Shown: piece after piece, positions 1 through 7,786 of the stretch
Position numbering within the stretch: position 1 is the first letter of the stretch
How the letters are laid out: every line of letters begins with the position of its first letter
NCBI RefSeq assembly: GCF_025960985.1
Contig: NZ_JAOQMX010000004.1
Span: forward strand, 1 to 64,000
Length of the DNA stretch: 64,000 bases
From: Flavobacterium psychraerolatum
GTDB taxonomy: Bacteria; Bacteroidota; Bacteroidia; Flavobacteriales; Flavobacteriaceae
Reading direction: 5' to 3'
Notes under the pieces: generated by a model
Told to the model about the DNA's origin: nothing
Seen by the model: only the letters and a program-made list of their open reading frames with translations
Database searches by the model: none
Position numbers and translations under genes: made by a program

Positions 1-131
1 TGCTTCTTCTTCCAACTATACAAACTTCCTGTACTAACACTGTATTTACGACAGGTTTCTACAACGCCTAATTCTTCGCAAGAAGATAAAATTTCTAACT
101 TCTCTTCTAAACTCCATTTCTTGTATTTCAT
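1..131 (-). CDS. IS3-type transposase OrfA, 5' part
   Basis: The reverse strand starts at an ATG at 131 and runs open off the left edge for 43 codons. The peptide (MKYKKWSLEEKLEILSSC, then a stretch with ETCRKYSVSTGSLYSWKKK) has the helix-turn-helix layout of the small first ORF of IS3-family elements. That protein binds the terminal inverted repeats of the insertion sequence. Only the N-terminal part lies in the window, so the OrfB integrase and the frameshift site cannot be judged. The inverted repeat end of the element should lie between 131 and 205, but no convincing one was identified. An unrelated transposase-like HTH protein is the main alternative. Confidence 0.72.
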   Translation of the reverse strand, partial: MKYKKWSLEEKLEILSSCEELGVVETCRKYSVSTGSLYSWKKK

Positions 132-205
132 ATCTCAAATGTACTATTTGAAATTTAGAATATCACTCTGAACTTATAAGGGGCTAAAATAAAGACGATA
201 CTGAA

Positions 206-706
206 ATGAAAACTGAATTTGAGCAAGCCCAACAAGATTACGAAGATTTCTATAACACTTATCAGGAAAGCTTAAAAAAAGAAAAGCCAAAAGAATTAAA
301 CGAAGACGATTTGAGAATTTTGAAGCAAACGTATAGAAAAGCCACTAAATTATGTCATCCTGATAAAGTAACTGACGACCAAAAAGAATTAGCACAAAAG
401 GTTTTTAATGATTTGAAAGAAGCTTATGACAATAATGATTTGGAAAAAGTAAAGTCTATTTTATCTGATTTAGAGAAAGGCTTTTTCAAATCGCAAGGGG
501 AAACAATTACTATAAAAGAGAAACTAGTTTTAATCAAGCACCAATTAGAGACAAAAAGAAAAGCACTTGAAGAAAGCTTGAAATATTTAAAAAACACCGA
601 AATACATCGGAAAGTTATAAAAATTGACAATTGGGAAATTTATTTTGAAGAAACAAAACAACAATTTCAAAAAATGATAGAAGAATTAGAAGTTAATCAA
701 GATTAA
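206..706 (+). CDS. J-domain (DnaJ-like) protein
   Basis: A 166-residue protein with a J-domain-like segment at about residues 35-85. The HPD tripeptide that stimulates the Hsp70 ATPase lies at residues 51-53, followed by a helix with AQKVFNDLKEAYDNND. Residues 1-30 and 95-166 are charged and predicted helical or coiled coil. There is no glycine-rich or zinc-finger region, so this is not housekeeping DnaJ. It probably delivers a specific client to DnaK. The next gene starts one base after its stop codon, so the two are almost certainly co-translated. It sits directly beside a transposase gene, which suggests an accessory origin. The J-domain call is firm; the client is unknown. Confidence 0.8.
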   Translation: MKTEFEQAQQDYEDFYNTYQESLKKEKPKELNEDDLRILKQTYRKATKLCHPDKVTDDQKELAQKVFNDLKEAYDNNDLEKVKSILSDLEKGFFKSQGETITIKEKLVLIKHQLETKRKALEESLKYLKNTEIHRKVIKIDNWEIYFEETKQQFQKMIEELEVNQD

Positions 707-707
707 T

Positions 708-2048
708 ATGGAAAATAAAAATAGTTTATTGATTACAAATAATTCTATCAATCGAATTGAAAGACAGATTGAAATTGGGAATAAATTGTTGAGTTTGATT
801 GAAGATTCAAACGATAAAATCATATTAAATTTTTTTATAACTCAATATAAAAATAATGATTTTAAAGAAATGATTAATCGTCTTGATGGTTATTCATTTG
901 ATCTTGAGATGTTGAAAAAGTATGAAGCCTTTTTAGATTTTAAAAGATTAAGTCGTAACACAAAAATTAAATGGAATTATGAAATATTAGACTTTTTTAT
1001 TGACAAATGGGATTGGAAAGTAATATCAGAAAATAATGAAGCTATGCCCTGGTCATTTGAATTTATTAGAAAGTATGAAAAATATTTAAAAATTGTTAAT
1101 AATCATAATTTTGATTTTTTAGAAGATTTTGATGAGGAGTATTATTCTGTAAAAAGGGGAATAAGTAGTAATAATGGGATAAAATGGACATTTGAAATGT
1201 TAGATTATTATAAAGATAAAATTTCTTGGAAGTGGATTTGTCTAGAACAAAAGGTTGAATGGACTGTTGATTTAATTAAGTATTTTGACAAATATATTTT
1301 TTTTGATGATTTAAGTGCAAATATTTATGTGAACTGGTCGTTTGATTTAATTCGTAAGTATGAAAACAAATGGAATTGGAATGGATTATGTGCTAATACG
1401 GCTATTTATTGGACAAACGAAATGATAGATTTTTATCCTGAAAAATTTGATTGGTTTGCATTTACGGTTACTACATTACAAATAAACGATATATATAAAG
1501 AAAAGAAGTATATAAGGAAATTAGAACTTGAATATTCAAGAAATCCAAATTTTAAATGGACAAGATCTATTATTCAAGAAAATATTAATAATTTTTCACG
1601 AAACACAAATGAATTTGATTTTGTTTATTTTTTTAGAATGAATTTGAGTTTGAGTTCAAATACAGAATGGAGTACAGAATTTATTAAGGAATTTGATTCG
1701 ATTATACTCTGGAAAGATAATACTTCGATAAGTTTAAATGAATCATTACCATGGAGGTCAACCGAATTTTTTAATCAATTTAGAGATAAATGGAATATAT
1801 ATCATTTATGTATAAATGAAAAATTTCCTTGGGATGAAATTAATTTATCAAAATATGAAAATCAAATTCATTGGGATTCAATATTGAGAAATGAGGGTAT
1901 TACTTGGACAGTACCAATGATCAAAAAATTTGGAAATAAACTAGATTCGGGATGGTGGTTTACAAGGGGTGAATTTTTAAAAGAAAATGTATCTAAATTA
2001 TTAATGTGCAAAATATTGGATAAACTGATAGAATTAGAATACAAATAA
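708..2048 (+). CDS. Tryptophan-rich tandem-repeat protein, unknown function
   Basis: A 446-residue protein with no signal peptide or membrane segment. From about residue 80 to the end it is built of roughly ten units of about 25 residues. Each unit opens with Trp followed by Ser or Thr, an acidic residue and a hydrophobic pair, then Y/F and K, and often ends with a W-x-W. Examples are WTFEMLDYYKDKISWKW and WSFDLIRKYENKWNWNG. The regular spacing suggests a helical solenoid used for protein binding. Units in the middle are diverged or lengthened. The one-base gap from the J-domain gene suggests that the two proteins act together. I do not recognise a named family and assign no function. Confidence 0.75.
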   Translation: MENKNSLLITNNSINRIERQIEIGNKLLSLIEDSNDKIILNFFITQYKNNDFKEMINRLDGYSFDLEMLKKYEAFLDFKRLSRNTKIKWNYEILDFFIDKWDWKVISENNEAMPWSFEFIRKYEKYLKIVNNHNFDFLEDFDEEYYSVKRGISSNNGIKWTFEMLDYYKDKISWKWICLEQKVEWTVDLIKYFDKYIFFDDLSANIYVNWSFDLIRKYENKWNWNGLCANTAIYWTNEMIDFYPEKFDWFAFTVTTLQINDIYKEKKYIRKLELEYSRNPNFKWTRSIIQENINNFSRNTNEFDFVYFFRMNLSLSSNTEWSTEFIKEFDSIILWKDNTSISLNESLPWRSTEFFNQFRDKWNIYHLCINEKFPWDEINLSKYENQIHWDSILRNEGITWTVPMIKKFGNKLDSGWWFTRGEFLKENVSKLLMCKILDKLIELEYK

Positions 2049-2059
2049 AATCATTAAAA

Positions 2060-2374
2060 ATGAAATTATTAGAAAAAGTAAAGCATTTAAATTTTATAAT
2101 TCAAGATAAATTTCAGTTAGATGAGATAGTTAGGAAGTATGGAAAGACAAGCGACCAAAAGGAGGAATATATTTCGGGAGTAAAAAATGAAAATAATGTT
2201 CAAATCAAAAGAAGTTTCAAATTAGTTAAAAATATTGCTCGACCGCGCCGATATGTCAGCAGTTGCAAGGGTTGGTTCGCGCAGAATTGCATTCTGTGCC
2301 CGCAAACTAATTCCTTTACTAGACAAACAAAACCACCAGTAATTATCGTTAAAAATAAATCAGTAGCTCAATAA
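2060..2374 (+). CDS. Small protein with a remodelled 3' end
   Basis: A 104-codon ORF starting 12 bases after the W-repeat gene. The first 58 or so residues are lysine- and glutamate-rich and use the same AT-rich codons as the two upstream genes. From about 2237 the base composition changes abruptly (a run containing gaccgcgccg) and the peptide becomes rich in Arg, Cys and Pro, which does not look like an evolved protein. A 9-bp hairpin lies at 2279-2299 inside this part. The likely reading is a real third gene of the operon whose end was replaced by repeat-type DNA. It may therefore be a truncated gene rather than a working one. Confidence 0.4.
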   Translation: MKLLEKVKHLNFIIQDKFQLDEIVRKYGKTSDQKEEYISGVKNENNVQIKRSFKLVKNIARPRRYVSSCKGWFAQNCILCPQTNSFTRQTKPPVIIVKNKSVAQ

Positions 2375-2940
2375 AAATTTATGCACAGTACGTGATTGCC
2401 GCGTTCCACTCAATGAACCTGATTACGGATGCTCGTTGTGCATGCGTATGTGAGATTCTTGCAGAATGACAAACTAGGTAGATATGCTTTGCGTACCGTA
2501 AGGTGCTTTTAATCGCTAATACTTATATGTTCTTTAATTTCTTAAATGGTTTAAAAGTCCCAAAGAATGTAAAAACTTAAATGGCTTATATGGTTAAAAA
2601 AGCCAACCCAAAGCAAGCACTAATAATAATCGTTTAAGATCAAATTACAATTCTAAATGAGGTGACGCTCTGTATGTGATTGCCGCGTTCCTCGCAAGGA
2701 CCTTGATTGCGGATATATGTTGTGTATGCATGTGTGAGATTCTTTCAGAATGACAAACTAAGTGGATTAGCTTTGCGTTCCGTTGGGTGCTTTTAAGCGC
2801 CAAAAACTCAAATATTCTTTAAAATAGGTTTAAACCTGAAAGATAATACTCAAAACTACCCAATTCAGCAATAAGCATACAACGAAAAGTAATTAGTATA
2901 CAGCTATACCCTATAATTGGTTTAATTTTGTCCTAAATAA
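2375..2940. repeat. Intergenic region with two diverged 150-bp direct repeats
   Basis: No convincing gene is seen here. Two copies of a sequence of about 150 bp lie in direct orientation at 2389-2537 and 2673-2824. They share blocks such as GTGATTGCCGCGTTCC (exact in both), TGAGATTCTT, AGAATGACAAACTA and GCTTTGCGT, with roughly three quarters of positions alike by eye. The stretch between them (2525-2610) contains repeated aaatgg-type segments. The TGAGATTCTT..AGAATGACAAA core resembles intergenic repeats common in Bacteroidota genomes. A possible -7 box (TAATTTTG, 2923-2930) precedes the next gene. Confidence 0.75.
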
Positions 2941-4083
2941 ATGAAGAATAGAAATTTGAAACGAATTATAAAAAGAATCATGATACTAACGCTCCTGATA
3001 ATTAGCCTTTTGGTAGTTGTCTATTTGGCTTTCACCAACTTCTATCCCAATTTTGGAGGAGATGTTTCGAAAGAAAAACAACTTGTGTACCAAAAATCGG
3101 CACAATACAAAAACGGGAAATTCAACAATACCAATGCTGTTCCTAAAGAACTCAGCTTTTCGGAAAAGTTGGATATTGCCTATTATTTTTTCACCACCAA
3201 AGTAAAAAATGGCCGCCCAAAAGAAGATTTGAAAGTCCAAAAAATCGATTCGATTGACGTAGCCGATTACAAGGGCAAAGCACGATTGGTATGGTTTGGA
3301 CATTCGGCTTTCTTATTGCAAATGGATGGGAAAACGATTTTGCTAGACCCAATGTTTGGCAAAGTAGCCGCACCGCACCCAATGCTTGGCGCCGACCGTT
3401 TTAATGCCGAATTGCCTATCGCTATCGAAAAACTTCCGCACATAGACGCCGTGATTTTCTCGCATGACCATTACGATCATCTCGATTATGAAACCGTCAT
3501 GAAGATAAAAGACAAAACGAAACACTTTTACACACCGCTTGGCGTTGGCGAACACCTAAAAGCCTGGGGAATTCCCGCTTCTAATATATCCGAACTCGAT
3601 TGGTGGCAAGATATTCAATTTGATAGCTTAACTTTGAGTTGTACGCCAGCCCAACATTTTTCAGGTCGAAAGTTAAACAATGGGCAGAGTACTTTGTGGT
3701 GTTCGTGGGTGATTCAGTCCAAAGAGGAGAAATTATTTTTTAGTGGTGACAGCGGCTACGCATCGCATTTCAAAGAAATCGGAGACAAATACGGCCCTTT
3801 CGATTTGGCTTTAATGGAATGTGGGCAGTACAACGATAAATGGTCCGACATACACATGATGCCCGAAGAAACTGCTCAAGCAGGAGTGGATGTTCAAGCC
3901 AAAAAGATCATGCCGATACATTGGGCAGGTTTTAAACTAGCAATGCACGACTGGAAAGACCCAATCAACCGAGTGCAAGCCAAAGCCAAAGAGCTAAATC
4001 TAGAAGTAATCACGCCAAAAATTGGACAAGAAATTCTAGTACAAGGAAACAATACGTTCAGCAATTGGTGGCAAAATTTATAA
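2941..4083 (+). CDS. MBL-fold metal-dependent hydrolase, NAPE-PLD/UlaG-like
   Basis: A 380-residue enzyme of the metallo-beta-lactamase fold. An N-terminal membrane anchor lies at about residues 12-32. The zinc-binding HxHxDH motif is SHDHYDH, with ligands H175, H177, D179 and H180. Later metal ligands fit GDSGY and the MPIHWAGF segment near the C-terminus. The overall layout, including WFGHSAFLLQMDGKTILLDP, matches the N-acyl-phosphatidylethanolamine phospholipase D-like branch. The true substrate of bacterial members is mostly unknown; a phosphodiester or lactone is possible. It stands alone, with repeat DNA on both sides. An alternative start at residue 14 would shorten only the cytoplasmic end. 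Confidence 0.85.
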   Translation: MKNRNLKRIIKRIMILTLLIISLLVVVYLAFTNFYPNFGGDVSKEKQLVYQKSAQYKNGKFNNTNAVPKELSFSEKLDIAYYFFTTKVKNGRPKEDLKVQKIDSIDVADYKGKARLVWFGHSAFLLQMDGKTILLDPMFGKVAAPHPMLGADRFNAELPIAIEKLPHIDAVIFSHDHYDHLDYETVMKIKDKTKHFYTPLGVGEHLKAWGIPASNISELDWWQDIQFDSLTLSCTPAQHFSGRKLNNGQSTLWCSWVIQSKEEKLFFSGDSGYASHFKEIGDKYGPFDLALMECGQYNDKWSDIHMMPEETAQAGVDVQAKKIMPIHWAGFKLAMHDWKDPINRVQAKAKELNLEVITPKIGQEILVQGNNTFSNWWQNL

Positions 4084-4461
4084 CACACAAGGGAAATAGG
4101 AACGCGGATGACGCTGATTCGCTACCGCGAAGACACGCATAAAAACAGATTTCTAATCAATATTTTTTATAAAATGGTCCTTTTGTCCGTTCGAGGAGTA
4201 ATTTTAATTTTAAAAAAAGCTATATAAAATGACGTTGTCGCTGTCAGGCTGAGCTTGTCGAAGCCCTATTTAATAAATAACGTCATAGGCAGCGCAGTCG
4301 AGAACCACATATTGCATCTCGACTGCGCTCGATTTGACAAAATTATATTGCATTTTTTAAAAAATCCGTTTTTATCAGCGTTTGAAAATCCGTTTAATCC
4401 GCGTTCCATATTTGCTCAATGTTGCTACAAAGAAACAGTCATTTAATTTTATTCGAAAGCT
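4084..4461. repeat. Nested inverted-repeat element between genes
   Basis: No gene is seen. The region is built of pairs of inverted repeats around a common centre. The outer arm is GGAACGCGGAT (4099-4109) against ATCCGCGTTCC (4397-4407). The next is ATAAAAACAGATTT (4139-4152) against AAATCCGTTTTTAT (4362-4375), 13 of 14 matching. Inside these lie ATGACGTT (4229-4236) with AACGTCAT (4279-4286), and AGCGCAGTCGAG (4291-4302) with CTCGACTGCGCT (4318-4329). A TGAGCTTGTCGA segment (4250-4261) is shared with the hairpin near 7.09 kb. It looks like a mobile or REP-type non-coding element rather than a simple terminator. Confidence 0.7.
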
Positions 4462-5376
4462 ATGAAGGAAATCATCAACATAAACACCATCTCTGAACTG
4501 CATGACTTTTTTGGTTTAGAAAAGCCAAAGCACCCCTTGGTTTCGGTGGTTCGATTGGCCAAAGAATTGAAGGATTTAGATATCGAAAAATTTAAATATT
4601 CTGTAGGCTTGTACCAAATTAGTTTAAAGGACAATTGCCCTTTTACCATCACCAATTACGGCAGAAACTCCTATGACTACCAAGAAGGTTCGATGGTTTT
4701 TATGGGGCCAAATCAAGTTTTGGAAGTAGAAAAACAAAATGTAAATCGCGAAGACACCGGCTGGAGTATTGTTTTTCACCCCGATCTAATTCGAAAATCA
4801 ACTTTAGGTAAGCAAATCGAGAAGTATTCTTTTTTTGAGTATTCATCGAATGAAGCACTGCATCTTTCAGACGAAGAGCGCAAAACGGTGACTGAAATTG
4901 CCTTGAAAATAGAACGAGAATACAACAGCAATATCGATGCACACAGTCAGACTTTAATCATTTCGAATATAGAGCTGTTACTCAATTACTGTTTGCGATT
5001 CTACGACCGTCAGTTTTTTACCCGTACCAATCTGAATCAGGATTTTGTGAGTCAATTTGAGCAAGTAATTAAGGAATATTACAAAGCCAATAAACAAATT
5101 GAATTAGGGATTCCAACAGTCCAATATTGTGGAGAAGCGATGAATATGTCCTCTAAATATTTAAGTGATTTATTGCGAAAAGAAACGGGTCAAAGTACAC
5201 AAGATCATATTCACCAATTCATTATTGAAAAGGCCAAAAACCAATTGCTGAATTCCAAAGAAAGCGCTAGCGAAATCGCCTATGCCTTGGGATTTGAATA
5301 TCCGCAATACTTTAGTAAAATGTTCAAAAAGAAAACGGCTATGAGCCCGAACGAGTACAGGCAAAGCTTGAATTAA
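4462..5376 (+). CDS. AraC family transcriptional regulator
   Basis: A 304-residue regulator. The N-terminal 190 residues form a ligand-sensing cupin-like domain of the type containing YQISLKDNCPFTI and GSMVFMGPNQ. The C-terminal 100 residues hold the paired helix-turn-helix DNA-binding domain, with EAMNMSSKYLSDLLRKETG as the first HTH and ASEIAYALGFEYPQYFSKMF as the second, both classic for AraC/XylS. The short-chain dehydrogenase gene follows on the same strand after 155 bases. In many Bacteroidota such a regulator controls the adjacent oxidoreductase, so that gene is its likely target. The inducer cannot be read from the sequence. Confidence 0.92.
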   Translation: MKEIININTISELHDFFGLEKPKHPLVSVVRLAKELKDLDIEKFKYSVGLYQISLKDNCPFTITNYGRNSYDYQEGSMVFMGPNQVLEVEKQNVNREDTGWSIVFHPDLIRKSTLGKQIEKYSFFEYSSNEALHLSDEERKTVTEIALKIEREYNSNIDAHSQTLIISNIELLLNYCLRFYDRQFFTRTNLNQDFVSQFEQVIKEYYKANKQIELGIPTVQYCGEAMNMSSKYLSDLLRKETGQSTQDHIHQFIIEKAKNQLLNSKESASEIAYALGFEYPQYFSKMFKKKTAMSPNEYRQSLN

Positions 5377-5531
5377 GCAATGTTCTGTTTGAATACACCC
5401 AAATAATCTGGTTTTTACTGTAACTAATTTATGCTTTTGCCTTTTATAAATGGGCATCAGTATAGCTGACTATTGCCAAATAATAACCACAAATCCTTAG
5501 CAATTAAAACAAAAAACAAAATTATATTATT

Positions 5532-6344
5532 ATGAAAAAAACAATTTTTATAACCGGAGCTTCCTCTGGTTTAGGAAAAGCAGCGGCTTTGCTTTTTGCA
5601 AAAAATAATTGGAATGTTATCGCCACCATGAGAACACCAGAGAACGAAAGAGAACTCGCTGAAGTAGCAAACATAACGCTTTTGCCATTGGATGTTACCG
5701 ACAACGAGCAAATTCAAGAGACTGTAAAAAACGCCTTAGCAATTGGCAAAATAGATGTGGTTTTTAACAATGCAGGCTACGGACTAGCAGGCCCATTTGA
5801 AGGAGCTACAGATGACCAATTAACAAACCAATTGAACACCAATCTTTTGGGAGTGATGCGCGTAACACAGCAATTTTTGCCACATTTTAGAGAAAACAAA
5901 GCAGGTACTTTTATAACAACAACTTCTATTGGTGGTTTGATTACGTTGCCTTTCAACTCCGTTTATCACGCTACAAAATGGGCATTGGAAGGTTGGAATG
6001 AAAGTTTGGCATTCGAACTTAAAGAATTTGGAATCACAGTAAAAACAGTTTCACCAGGCGGAATTGCTACCGATTTTGCAGGTCGTTCCTTAGTGATGAC
6101 ACAACATCCTGCTTACCAAGAACAGACGAACAAAGTCTTATCGGTTTTTATGGATCCAGAAAGAGCCAAAGATTATTCGACACCGGAAAAAATTGCAGCT
6201 GTAGTTTATGAAGCCGCAACTGACGGAAAATCAACCTTACGCTATGTCGCTGGCGCTGATGCAAAAGCAATGTACGCGCAGCGAAACGAAGTAGGTGACG
6301 AAGCTTTCCGACAAGGAATTGAAAATGTTTTTTATAAAAAATAA
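5532..6344 (+). CDS. Short-chain dehydrogenase/reductase (SDR)
   Basis: A 270-residue classical SDR with a Rossmann fold. The cofactor motif TGASSGLG is at residues 8-15 and NNAG at 79-82. The catalytic serine is near residue 132 and the YxxxK pair is Y145/K149 in YHATKW. R34 follows the second beta strand (ATMRTPENER), which would favour NADP(H). This is an NAD(P)-dependent alcohol/carbonyl oxidoreductase in the cytoplasm; the substrate cannot be told. It lies downstream of the AraC regulator and is followed by a terminator hairpin, so it is probably transcribed alone under that regulator. Confidence 0.92.
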   Translation: MKKTIFITGASSGLGKAAALLFAKNNWNVIATMRTPENERELAEVANITLLPLDVTDNEQIQETVKNALAIGKIDVVFNNAGYGLAGPFEGATDDQLTNQLNTNLLGVMRVTQQFLPHFRENKAGTFITTTSIGGLITLPFNSVYHATKWALEGWNESLAFELKEFGITVKTVSPGGIATDFAGRSLVMTQHPAYQEQTNKVLSVFMDPERAKDYSTPEKIAAVVYEAATDGKSTLRYVAGADAKAMYAQRNEVGDEAFRQGIENVFYKK

Positions 6345-6354
6345 CAGATGAAAT

Positions 6355-6393
6355 ACCGCCGAGAATAACATTCTTCTTCGGCGGTGCTTTTAT
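6355..6393 (+). terminator. Rho-independent terminator after the SDR gene
   Basis: A GC-rich stem ACCGCCGA (6355-6362) pairs with TCGGCGGT (6378-6385) and is followed by gctttta. It lies 10 bases after the SDR stop codon. Confidence 0.75.
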
Positions 6394-6606
6394 GAAAATT
6401 TCATTTTTAAGGAAATAGCAATAGGAAATAAGGGTCTCAATGAATTTATTCTGACTAGTTATTAATACTTTTGGAGAACTATATATCTACTTAATTTTAC
6501 CTTTCGATAAATGAAAATTATCTAGTCATTTCTTTTTTTAAACAATGGCTTAGTTTTTGAAACCTTAGTTTTAAATTAAAACCAATCATTCTAATCCAAT
6601 TAAATC

Positions 6607-7020
6607 ATGAAAAAATATATTTTAGGAGTTGCAGTTCTTGCTTTTATGTTGTTCAGTTTCAATACTCCAACCGAGTATTTAACTATAAAAAACATTCCAG
6701 AGCAACAAGTCAGCAAAGGAAAATTAATGTACAACAAAGTATGTATGTCATGTCATCAAATGAATGGTGCTGGAATTCCAGGTGCTTTTCCGCCATTAGC
6801 AAAGTCTGATTATCTTAATGCTGATGTCGATCGTGCTATTAAACAAGTATTAAAAGGTTCGCTAGGAGCAATAACCGTAAATGGGAAAAAATATACTACT
6901 CCAATGCCAAAACAAGATTTGACAGACCAACAAGTGGCAGACGTATTGACGTATGTATACGCTAGTTGGGGGAATAACAAATCAGTGGTTACACCAGAAA
7001 TGGTAAAGAAAATCAGGTAA
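6607..7020 (+). CDS. Periplasmic c-type cytochrome
   Basis: A 137-residue protein with an N-terminal hydrophobic segment (residues 4-18) for export. It has a single haem-binding CMSCH motif (C46, C49, H50). The second axial ligand is probably M100 in TTPMPKQDL. The family pattern GAGIPGAFPPLAKSDYL and the C-terminal LTDQQVADVLTYVYASWGN are typical of class I mono-haem cytochromes fused to, or partnered with, periplasmic dehydrogenases. The molybdenum hydroxylase gene cluster lies a few hundred bases away on the other strand. Enzymes of that type often pass electrons to such cytochromes, so a functional link is likely but unproven. Confidence 0.88.
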   Translation: MKKYILGVAVLAFMLFSFNTPTEYLTIKNIPEQQVSKGKLMYNKVCMSCHQMNGAGIPGAFPPLAKSDYLNADVDRAIKQVLKGSLGAITVNGKKYTTPMPKQDLTDQQVADVLTYVYASWGNNKSVVTPEMVKKIR

Positions 7021-7078
7021 TCGTTTAGTGATTATATTATTGTCAGAACAAAATAATTTGTTTTTTCACATTTAGCTT

Positions 7079-7137
7079 ATTGGATTGAGCTTGTCGAATT
7101 GTAAGAATTACTAAGATTACGACAGGCTCAGACCAAT
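7079..7137. terminator. Long hairpin between convergent genes
   Basis: ATTGG (7079-7083) and TGAGCTTGTCG (7086-7096) pair with CGACAGGCTCA (7120-7130) and CCAAT (7133-7137), with one G-T pair in the long arm. The hairpin separates the convergent cytochrome and MobA-like genes and may end transcripts from both sides. The TGAGCTTGTCGA arm is also present at 4250-4261, so this is a repeat-derived hairpin. It has no clear T-run. Confidence 0.6.
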
Positions 7138-7144
7138 CATTTTC

Positions 7145-7786
7145 TTAGACCAATAGTTCTGAATTTTGGGTGAAGTTCTCCCAATCTTCGGGCGTGTTGA
7201 GGTTGTGAATTACCGAAGAATCCTTAACAGTAATCACGGTACAATGTTTAGGGTTCTTTTTCTTGATTTGAAAATCTAATCTTGAATTTTCATGGGTTTG
7301 ATCTAGTTTTAGCAATGGATTCCAAAACTTAGGTAGTAATTGAACGGGATGACCATTTTTACCTTCATATTGAGGTTGTACAATAGCATTTTCGGTGGCA
7401 AGTATTGATTCTAATTCTGTAATATTCAAAAGTGGAACATCGATAGGCTGAATTAAGATCACTTGTTTTTTTGGAATGTGGGCCAAAACAGCTTGTAAAG
7501 TCGAAAAAGAGCCATTTTGAGGTGTGGTATTTACGACTACTTTGATCTTCAGATCATTGTATTTTACAAACCGATGTTGTGCTTCCTTAAACCAGGGAAC
7601 AACACAGAAATAGTCTTCGTAACAATATCCGAGTCCAATATAAACGGTACAGACGGAAGCGTTTGCAATCCGATCGAGCTGTTCCAAAATCCAAACAGTT
7701 TGGTTGTACACCATTAATCCTTTGGGAAAACCCATTCTTTCTGATTTTCCACCTGCCAATAGCACAAACGCGGCTTTATTTTCCAT
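7145..7786 (-). CDS. MobA-like molybdopterin nucleotidyltransferase
   Basis: A 213-residue nucleotidyltransferase. The N-terminal nucleotide-binding signature is LLAGGKSERMGFPKGL (about residues 8-24), followed by the acidic metal site in LIQPIDVPLL and the GKNGHPVQLLP segment. This is the MobA/MocA group, which attaches CMP or GMP to molybdopterin to finish the cofactor of molybdenum enzymes. It is the last gene of the minus-strand group and overlaps the upstream xdhC-like gene by 11 bases, so the two are translationally coupled. The context with a molybdenum hydroxylase supports a dedicated MocA-like (CMP) role, because this enzyme family carries MCD; that last point is inference. Confidence 0.85.
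   Translation of the reverse strand: MENKAAFVLLAGGKSERMGFPKGLMVYNQTVWILEQLDRIANASVCTVYIGLGYCYEDYFCVVPWFKEAQHRFVKYNDLKIKVVVNTTPQNGSFSTLQAVLAHIPKKQVILIQPIDVPLLNITELESILATENAIVQPQYEGKNGHPVQLLPKFWNPLLKLDQTHENSRLDFQIKKKNPKHCTVITVKDSSVIHNLNTPEDWENFTQNSELLV

Noticed and set aside
2389..2824. CRISPR array or rRNA fragment
   Set aside because: There are only two long repeat copies with no short equal spacers, and there is no match to conserved rRNA blocks by eye.
4255..4446. 63-codon open frame
   Set aside because: It runs through the inverted repeats of the intergenic element and has no promoter or recognisable sequence.
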